The notes under the pieces: model-generated | The model's database searches: none | The model's input: only the letters and a program-made list of their open reading frames with translations | What the model was told of the DNA's origin: nothing | Origin: Candidatus Bathyarchaeota archaeon | Lineage (GTDB): Archaea > Thermoproteota > Bathyarchaeia > Bathyarchaeales > B26-1 | Assembly (NCBI GenBank): GCA_003662645.1 | Contig: QMYL01000016.1 | Span: 1 to 10,060, forward strand | Reading direction: 5' to 3' | Length of the DNA stretch: 10,060 nucleotides | Program-made: the position numbers and the translations under genes | Shown here: positions 6,009 through 10,060 of the stretch, piece after piece | Layout: every line of letters begins with the position of its first letter | Position numbering within the stretch: position 1 is the first letter of the stretch

Positions 6009-6052
6009 TTTGAATATTGTAAGAGTCACCAAAACACCCGTACCCTCCAAAG

Positions 6053-6062
6053 TTTTTTATCT
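6053..6062 (+). promoter_or_regulatory. TATA box of the DUF4432 gene
   Basis: TTTTTTATCT lies about 43 bases before the TTG at 6100 and predicts transcription near 6082, just ahead of the GGAGGG Shine-Dalgarno at 6086-6091. It supports the start at 6100 rather than at 6010. Confidence 0.5.
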
Positions 6063-6099
6063 AAACGATCCCATTCTTATAGATTGGAGGGTGAATTTC

Positions 6100-7314
6100 T
6101 TGTCTGGAGAGAAAACGGTGGGGGTTAAACCCGTATTCAAGAAGGTGTTAACAGATGTGGATAGGGGTATATACGTTGAGAGCTGGGAGGTAAGCAACGA
6201 GGATTTTGGACTGGACGGCAGGTGGTGCATAAAGAAGTGTAGGTTGAGGGGCGGAACCTCAGAAGGCGTAGACATCATAACGGTGGATAATGGAGCCCTA
6301 TCCTTCACTGTGATCCCGACGAGGGGGATGGGTATATGGAAGGGCGAGTTCAAGGGGCTACCCCTAGGATGGGAATCCCCAGTGAAGAGCCCAGTCCATC
6401 CGCATTACATAAACCTCGAGGCTAGAGGTGGGCTGGGATGGCTCGACGGCTTCAACGAGTGGGTGGTTAGGTGCGGCCTCGGGAGCCTTGGGGCGCCAGG
6501 AATTGACACGATCATAGACAACATGGGGAGGAGGAGGGAGGTTATGCTAACACTCCACGGAAGGATAGCCAACATCCCTGCCAGCGAGGTCAAGTGTAGG
6601 GTATACCTAGAACCCTCCGTAAAACTCTCGGTTGAGGGCGTTGTATACGAGAGGTCGATGTTCGGCCCAAACCTAAAGATGACGACGGAGATCTCAACGA
6701 CCCCAAACAGCAACACCCTAAAGATAACAGATAGGATAGAGAACCTTAAGAGTACGCCGGATGAGATGCAGATACTCTACCACTGCAACTATGGGGTTCC
6801 GCTGTTAGAGGATGGAGCACGCCTCGTCGCGCCCTTCCATAAGGTTGCACCTAGGGATGAGAGGGCCGCCGAGGGAATAGAGAGCTTCGACGAGTTCGGA
6901 CCCCCAGAGAGCGGATTCGTGGAGCAGGTATACTTCTGCAAGCTCGTAGGCGACGGGAGGGGATACACGAAGGCTGCACTATTGAATAGAGACAGGACCC
7001 GGGCGGCTTCGATATCGTTCTCACTGAGTGAGCTCCCATACTTCACGGTATGGAAGAACACAAATTCCCTGGAGGAAGGCTACGTGATGGGTTTAGAGCC
7101 CGGCACAAGCTTCCCAAACCACAAGAGCTTCGAGAGGAGGATGGGGAGGGTTGTAAACCTGAAGCCGGGGGAAACCTATGAGGTTACGTTGGAGCTCTCG
7201 GCGCATGTTGGGGCTGAAGAGGTCAGGAGGTTGGAGGACGAGATCGAAGGCCTGATGGAGGGGGTTGAGACTGAGATATTCAGGAACCCTGTAGAGGGGT
7301 TCTCACCAACCTAA
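6100..7314 (+). CDS. DUF4432 family protein (aldose-1-epimerase-like)
   Basis: The 404-residue protein belongs to the galactose-mutarotase-like beta-sandwich group, DUF4432 branch. Hallmarks, counted from the start used here, are FTVIPTRGMGIW (69-80), GWLDGFNEWVVRCGL (113-127), LHGRIANIPA (152-161), LYHCNYGVPLL (226-236) and GLEPGTSFPNH (331-341). The His in LHGR, the His in LYHCN and the Glu in GLEPG occupy the places of the catalytic or sugar-binding residues of aldose epimerases. The likely role is interconversion or binding of a sugar or sugar acid, but the substrate is unknown. The frame is open back to a TTG at 6010, yet that codon lies in the promoter. GGAGGG at 6086-6091 ends 8 bases before the TTG at 6100, which I take as the start. 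It stands alone, with no sugar transport or catabolic gene beside it. Family length is usually 340-400. Confidence 0.85.
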   Translation: MSGEKTVGVKPVFKKVLTDVDRGIYVESWEVSNEDFGLDGRWCIKKCRLRGGTSEGVDIITVDNGALSFTVIPTRGMGIWKGEFKGLPLGWESPVKSPVHPHYINLEARGGLGWLDGFNEWVVRCGLGSLGAPGIDTIIDNMGRRREVMLTLHGRIANIPASEVKCRVYLEPSVKLSVEGVVYERSMFGPNLKMTTEISTTPNSNTLKITDRIENLKSTPDEMQILYHCNYGVPLLEDGARLVAPFHKVAPRDERAAEGIESFDEFGPPESGFVEQVYFCKLVGDGRGYTKAALLNRDRTRAASISFSLSELPYFTVWKNTNSLEEGYVMGLEPGTSFPNHKSFERRMGRVVNLKPGETYEVTLELSAHVGAEEVRRLEDEIEGLMEGVETEIFRNPVEGFSPT

Positions 7315-7332
7315 GATAATTGGGGGACCCAC

Positions 7333-7347
7333 CAAAAGATATTAAAG
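7333..7347 (+). promoter_or_regulatory. Orphan BRE/TATA promoter in the gap before trpS
   Basis: CAAAAGATATTAAAG is a well-formed BRE plus TATA box 19 bases after the DUF4432 stop. It predicts transcription from about 7368, some 190 bases before trpS. It may give trpS a long leader, drive a small RNA, or serve very short reading frames starting near 7382-7389. Confidence 0.5.
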
Positions 7348-7380
7348 CCACCTCCCTACATGGAGTTATCGGTGACCATT

Positions 7381-7414
7381 GATGGGATGTGGCTACGTTT
7401 GGCTCCGCCCCATC
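7381..7414 (+). repeat. Hairpin in the leader region before trpS
   Basis: GATGGG (7381-7386) can pair with CCCATC (7409-7414) around a 22-base loop, just downstream of the predicted transcript start. The rest of the gap (7415-7557) contains no supported gene: it is lower in GC than the coding regions and holds the second trpS promoter candidate. Confidence 0.35.
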
Positions 7415-7508
7415 TAACTCAGACATCTTCTCAACTATGCCACCCAAGAATTATGCAATAAACCGCGATGGAGAAGTTCTTCCAAGATACACAAAAACCG
7501 TAGTTCTC

Positions 7509-7520
7509 CTTATTATGATT
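7509..7520 (+). promoter_or_regulatory. Proximal TATA candidate of trpS
   Basis: CTTATTATGATT is centred about 44 bases before the GTG at 7558, close to the spacing of other promoters in the window. It is a weaker match than the orphan promoter further upstream. Confidence 0.4.
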
Positions 7521-7557
7521 AAACCATTAAGGGGACGCCATCATAGATGTGTAGGCG

Positions 7558-8706
7558 GTGGTCATATTGGTCGAGGATGAGGAGAAGGGGGAGATGGTTG
7601 TAACCCCTTGGGAGGTCTCCGGTGAGATAGATTACGAGAGGTTGATAGAGGAGTTCGGCACCCAACCGATAGACGACCAGCTTCTGGAGAGGATAAAGAA
7701 GCATACAGGCGAACTCCACCCACAACTGAGGAGAAGGATATTCTTCTCCCACAGGGACCTAGACTGGATACTCGACATGTATGAAGGTGGAAGGAGCTTC
7801 GTCCTATACACCGGTAGAGGCCCCTCAGGCCCAGTCCATATAGGGCATCTCATACCATGGATATTCACGAAGCACCTCCAGGACGTCTTCGGCTCTAAGC
7901 TGTACTTCCAGATGACCGATGACGAGAAGTTCCTAGTAAAGCCGGAGCTCACCCTGGAGAAGACGAACAGCCTCGCCTACGATAACGCCCTAGATGTGAT
8001 AGCTGTAGGCTTCAACCCTAAGAAGACCAAGATAATAATGGACTCCGAGAGCGGCGGTATATTATATAAACTCGCCATCAGGATAGCGAAACGCATAACA
8101 TTCTCAACGATAAAGGCGGCATTCGGCCTAGAGGAAAGCTCGAATATAGGGATAATCTTCTTCCCAGCCATACAGGCGGTTCCATGCTTCATAGAGTCCC
8201 ACTTGGAGGGTGAGAACGTGCCATGCCTAATACCGGCCGCCATAGACCAAGACCCATACTGGAGGGTGACTAGGGATGTAGCCCCTAAACTCGGCTACTA
8301 CAAGCCGGCCCAGATACACTGCAAGTTCCTACCGGGATTGGGCAAGGGTGGGAAGATGTCAGCCTCCATGCCGGAGACCTGCATCTTCACAACGGACACG
8401 CCGGAGGAGGCTAAGAAGAAGCTCTGGAACGCCTTCACAGGTGGTAGGCCGACGGCGAAGGAGCAGAGGCTGCACGGCGGAAACCCGACGATCTGCCCAA
8501 TCTACCACTATTACTACTACCTCTTCGAACCGGACGACAAAAGGCTTGAGGAGATCAGGTGGGAGTGCAGGACAGGAAAGACGTTATGCGGAGAATGTAA
8601 ACTCAGACTGGCCGAGAGGGTTGGGAGGTTCCTAACAGAACACCAGAAGAAACGGGAAGAAGCGAGGGACAAGATCGAAGAATACATCTTCAAAATAAAA
8701 GATTAA
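7558..8706 (+). CDS. trpS: Tryptophanyl-tRNA synthetase, archaeal/eukaryal type
   Basis: This class I synthetase charges tRNA-Trp with tryptophan in the cytoplasm. The 382-residue protein has the N-terminal VTPWEVSGEIDYERLIEEFGT (15-35) characteristic of archaeal and eukaryal TrpRS. The HIGH signature is in RGPSGPVHIGH (87-97), and the second signature is KMSAS (266-270), the archaeal form of KMSKS. Also typical are FQMTDDEKF (117-125), PAAIDQDPYWRVTRD (226-240) and a C-terminal helical region with CRTGKTLCGEC (337-347), whose cysteines may hold a metal. Length is normal for archaea. The start is uncertain: GTG 7558 is used here, but TTG 7567 gives a similar short N-terminus and would place GGCGGTGG as a weak Shine-Dalgarno. 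Transcription may come from the proximal TATA box, the orphan promoter at 7333, or both. Confidence 0.96.
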   Translation: MVILVEDEEKGEMVVTPWEVSGEIDYERLIEEFGTQPIDDQLLERIKKHTGELHPQLRRRIFFSHRDLDWILDMYEGGRSFVLYTGRGPSGPVHIGHLIPWIFTKHLQDVFGSKLYFQMTDDEKFLVKPELTLEKTNSLAYDNALDVIAVGFNPKKTKIIMDSESGGILYKLAIRIAKRITFSTIKAAFGLEESSNIGIIFFPAIQAVPCFIESHLEGENVPCLIPAAIDQDPYWRVTRDVAPKLGYYKPAQIHCKFLPGLGKGGKMSASMPETCIFTTDTPEEAKKKLWNAFTGGRPTAKEQRLHGGNPTICPIYHYYYYLFEPDDKRLEEIRWECRTGKTLCGECKLRLAERVGRFLTEHQKKREEARDKIEEYIFKIKD

Positions 8707-8709
8707 TAT
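8697..8709 (+). promoter_or_regulatory. Promoter of the tRNA-Gln gene, overlapping the trpS stop
   Basis: AAAGATTAATATC is an archaeal TATA box centred about 39 bases before the mature tRNA end. It contains the TAA stop codon of trpS (8704-8706), so the tRNA has its own promoter despite being only 35 bases downstream. Confidence 0.55.
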
Positions 8710-8741
8710 CGACAGGTCATCTCTTCATTAATGAGGACTGG

Positions 8742-8817
8742 AGCCCGGTGGTGTAGAGGACAAGCATGGCGGGCTTTGGACCCGCCGACGGGAGTTCGAA
8801 TCTCCCCCGGGCTACCA
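8742..8817 (+). tRNA. tRNA-Gln (anticodon UUG), CCA encoded
   Basis: A complete cloverleaf can be folded by eye. The acceptor stem AGCCCGG (8742-8748) pairs perfectly with CCGGGCT (8807-8813). The anticodon stem is GCGGG/CCCGC (8769-8773 and 8781-8785) around loop CTTTGGA, with anticodon TTG at 8776-8778, which reads CAA. The T stem GGGAG/CTCCC encloses TTCGAAT (8795-8801). Discriminator A8814 is followed by an encoded CCA (8815-8817). The D arm runs from about 8751 to 8768. There is no intron. A proline reading (TGG) would need a shifted loop and breaks the anticodon stem, so Gln is the right call. A T-rich tract follows. Confidence 0.96.
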
Positions 8818-8825
8818 ACAAGACA

Positions 8826-8847
8826 CTTTCTCTTTCAATTTTTCTTC
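8826..8847 (+). terminator. T-rich terminator of the tRNA-Gln gene
   Basis: TTTCTCTTTCAATTTTTCTTC begins nine bases after the CCA end and includes a run of five T. Archaeal transcription commonly ends at such oligo-T tracts without a hairpin. Confidence 0.55.
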
Positions 8848-8880
8848 GAAGATGTCACTAGCCTTGCAACTCTCAGGTTG

Positions 8881-9588
8881 TCACTCGATCAGTGGCAGTA
8901 TGTCCTCCATTATGTAGCCTATGAAGTCCTCAACTGTGCTCTTACTGAAGAGTGTGATGACGCTGTTCCTTGTTATCCCGACGACTATCCCCCTCTTCTG
9001 AACCTCGAAGACGACGTACCATATCCTCCCATGTTGTAGGTATTCGCGGTACAACCTGGTATCGGCTAGGTCTGACCCGGCTAGGCAGAGCTTCTCGACT
9101 CCGGGTATATCCACATCGTCGAACCATATGAGCTTCGTAGCCTGCGGGTTAGATTCGTGGAGTTCCCTCAGGGTCTCGTGGGGTATCCTAGTCTCAACCA
9201 CCGCGTGCGGCTTTATGAATAATACCTCGCTCAGCTTGTTGGCCACGTAGCCTGTTAGCAGCTTCTTGACCCCACGCGCCACCGACGGTGCCAGAACTAT
9301 AAGGAATGTTCTACCCTTAAACCTCCTTATCCAGAATGGTGCCTCCTCGGTCACAGGGGTCTCGATCACCCTCCGCTTGTAGTATCTGCTCCTGACGAAG
9401 TCCATGCTGAAGACCCCAGATATCACATCCTCACCGGCCTTCAGGTCTAGGATCTCGGTCACGAGGGTTACCGATTCACCCCTGATCGTCTGGTAGGGCT
9501 CCTCCTCACGGAAGTCCTTCAACTTCTGAACCATCAAACCGAGGCTCGCTTCCTCCCTTATCTCGAAGACCTTCGCTGGCAGAACCAA
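8881..9588 (-). CDS. Protein of unknown function, 235 residues, archaeal-like
   Basis: The protein is soluble, with no signal peptide. The N-terminal part (about 1-90) is a series of predicted strands carrying an ERGESVTLV-like segment (TIRGESVTLVTEIL, 34-47). A hydrophobic strand RTFLIVLAPSVARGV (93-107) follows, then a helical middle. The C-terminal part is a compact alpha/beta region with WFDDVDIPGVEKLCLAGSDL (155-174), HGRIWYVVFE (186-195) and IVVGITRNSVITLF (201-214). The motif order (DDVDIPGV, GSDL, GITR.S) resembles conserved uncharacterised proteins I associate with TACK archaea, but that is recollection and no function is known to me. The start is TTG at 9588; a TATA box lies about 39 bases upstream and the Shine-Dalgarno is weak. 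It runs toward the tRNA-Gln gene and has no operon partner in view. Reading frame quality and codon use support a real gene. Confidence 0.8.
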   Translation of the reverse strand: MVLPAKVFEIREEASLGLMVQKLKDFREEEPYQTIRGESVTLVTEILDLKAGEDVISGVFSMDFVRSRYYKRRVIETPVTEEAPFWIRRFKGRTFLIVLAPSVARGVKKLLTGYVANKLSEVLFIKPHAVVETRIPHETLRELHESNPQATKLIWFDDVDIPGVEKLCLAGSDLADTRLYREYLQHGRIWYVVFEVQKRGIVVGITRNSVITLFSKSTVEDFIGYIMEDILPLIE

Positions 9589-9620
9589 CCCCTAACACCG
9601 AAGAAAAGTTTTGTACAATT

Positions 9621-9632
9621 GACTTTTAAAGC
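9621..9632 (-). promoter_or_regulatory. TATA box of the 235-residue gene, possibly bidirectional
   Basis: The minus strand reads GCTTTAAAAGTC, about 39 bases before the TTG start at 9588. The plus-strand reading GACTTTTAAAGC is nearly symmetric and could start a transcript near 9652 toward the structured RNA candidate. Confidence 0.5.
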
Positions 9633-9715
9633 TTCCACCGTCCAGTAATGTGCAGAGGCGGTACTGGCGAGCTTCAGCGGTACAGGGTTCAGTAAGGGGT
9701 ATACCCAATAAATTA

Positions 9716-9805
9716 GAGTAAGGCATTCTGCTTAGGTGCCGTCTGAGTAACTCTGAGCTCTCATCCCTCCAACCCTAAAGGTTGAGGTCGAACTAATGCC
9801 TTCTC
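9716..9805 (+). ncRNA. Candidate structured RNA with a three-helix junction
   Basis: The closing helix pairs GAG-T-AAGGCATT (9716-9727) with AATGCCTTCTC (9795-9805): eleven pairs with one bulged T. Inside it are two helices. GCTTAGG (9730-9736) pairs with TCTGAGC (9752-9758), including two G-U pairs. CCTCCAACC (9766-9774) pairs with GGTTGAGG (9780-9787) with one bulged C and loop CTAAA. The G-U pairs become mismatches on the other strand, so the plus strand is the likely RNA. No known archaeal RNA is recognised: 5S rRNA, SRP RNA, RNase P RNA, tRNA and box C/D RNA do not fit. A possible promoter is at 9621-9632. The true ends are unknown. Confidence 0.45.
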
Positions 9806-10002
9806 ATCATCCGGCGAATAAAGGATAAGCAACGATGAATAAAAAGATTTAGCCGTCTTGGAGTTTCATGTGGCCCCTAGATTTTTCATAAACTTGAGAA
9901 AATTGTAGCCTCTAGCTTCGTATTTTATCCATGAATGATCCTAAAACTTTATATTTCCGTTATGGATAATTATTTATACTTAGTTTGCTTACATCTCTTC
10001 CC
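9806..10002. other. AT-rich non-coding tract
   Basis: This stretch has no credible reading frame on either strand and is clearly poorer in GC than the coding DNA around it. The only ordered element is an inverted repeat, TTATCCAT (9925-9932) and ATGGATAA (9962-9969), 29 bases apart, with a TATA-like ACTTTATATTTCC between the arms. Confidence 0.5.
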
Positions 10003-10012
10003 TTATAAATAT
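10003..10012 (+). promoter_or_regulatory. TATA box of the gene at the right edge
   Basis: TTATAAATAT is the best TATA match in the window. It predicts transcription from about 10033-10037. Confidence 0.6.
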
Positions 10013-10045
10013 AGCCCTAACTCTGTCCTCCTCTCTCACCACTGC

Positions 10046-10060
10046 TTGAAGGAGGTGGTC
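10046..10060 (+). CDS. Possible first codons of a gene cut by the right edge
   Basis: TTG AAG GAG GTG GTC gives MKEVV and lies about 39 bases after the centre of the TATA box, the spacing of the other genes here. The alternative is that GGAGGTG (10051-10057) is the Shine-Dalgarno of a start just beyond the window. Nothing can be said of the product. Confidence 0.3.

Noticed and set aside
6010..6099. Thirty-codon N-terminal extension of the DUF4432 protein.
   Set aside because: Its TTG lies within two bases of the divergent TATA box, and a proper Shine-Dalgarno precedes TTG 6100 instead.
7370..7425. H/ACA guide RNA in the gap before trpS.
   Set aside because: The hairpin lacks a pseudouridylation pocket and the nearest ACA is eight bases past the stem rather than about three.
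7389..7580. A 63-codon plus-strand frame (GTG start) overlapping the trpS start.
   Set aside because: No recognisable motif, codon use unlike the neighbours, weak Shine-Dalgarno, and a 23-base overlap with trpS in another frame.
8731..9039. Plus-strand frame of 102 codons starting just before the tRNA.
   Set aside because: It reads through the tRNA-Gln gene and antisense to the end of the 235-residue gene.
9720..9802. A degenerate tRNA, suggested by an eight-pair end helix about 83 bases long.
   Set aside because: There is no TTCGANT T-loop, no D-arm consensus, no anticodon stem of the right size and no CCA.

Overview
The window looks like chromosomal DNA of a thermophilic archaeon, probably of the Thermoproteota/TACK group. 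The signs are an archaeal-type tryptophanyl-tRNA synthetase, a PAC2-family proteasome-assembly protein, a Mut7-C RNase, TATA boxes (some with BRE-like bases) in front of almost every gene, frequent TTG and GTG starts, and heavy use of AGG/AGA and ATA codons. The exact lineage cannot be fixed from the sequence alone. I see no IS element, CRISPR array, integrase or phage gene.

Layout, left to right. (1) 74-2734: a minus-strand PAC2-family gene; the wreck of an M55 D-aminopeptidase gene that keeps only its two ends; a minus-strand CooC/MinD-type ATPase with a metal-binding CxC; and a divergent plus-strand CBS-pair protein ending in a zinc ribbon. (2) 2833-4694: CAD-like dihydroorotase (pyrC) overlapping by four bases a Mut7-C-type RNase. 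(3) 4712-5964: two minus-strand genes of unknown function (a 219-residue soluble protein and a small two-helix membrane protein with an acidic tail). They are separated by a 265-base gap with nested inverted repeats, twin 12-base repeats and a terminator. (4) 6100-8817: a DUF4432 sugar-mutarotase-like protein, a 243-base gap with an orphan promoter, trpS, and a tRNA-Gln(UUG) gene whose promoter overlaps the trpS stop codon. (5) 8881-10060: a minus-strand unknown protein, then about 450 bases without an intact gene. That stretch contains a three-helix junction that looks like a structured RNA, an AT-rich tract, and the promoter and probable first five codons of a gene that continues past the right edge.

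The genes are mostly single transcription units or pairs, each with its own promoter; the only tight operon is pyrC plus the RNase. Functions are housekeeping: proteasome assembly, metal-centre maturation, pyrimidine synthesis, RNA processing and translation. Across the window the centre of the TATA box lies about 34-44 bases before the start codon, which implies very short leaders. I used this to correct two starts: the gene ending at 4712 starts at 5371, not 5476, and the DUF4432 gene starts at 6100, not 6010. I found no multi-gene novel system. The best candidates for something undescribed are the three-way-junction RNA at 9716-9805, the switch-like inverted repeats at 5435-5476, and the neighbouring twin operator-like palindromes.
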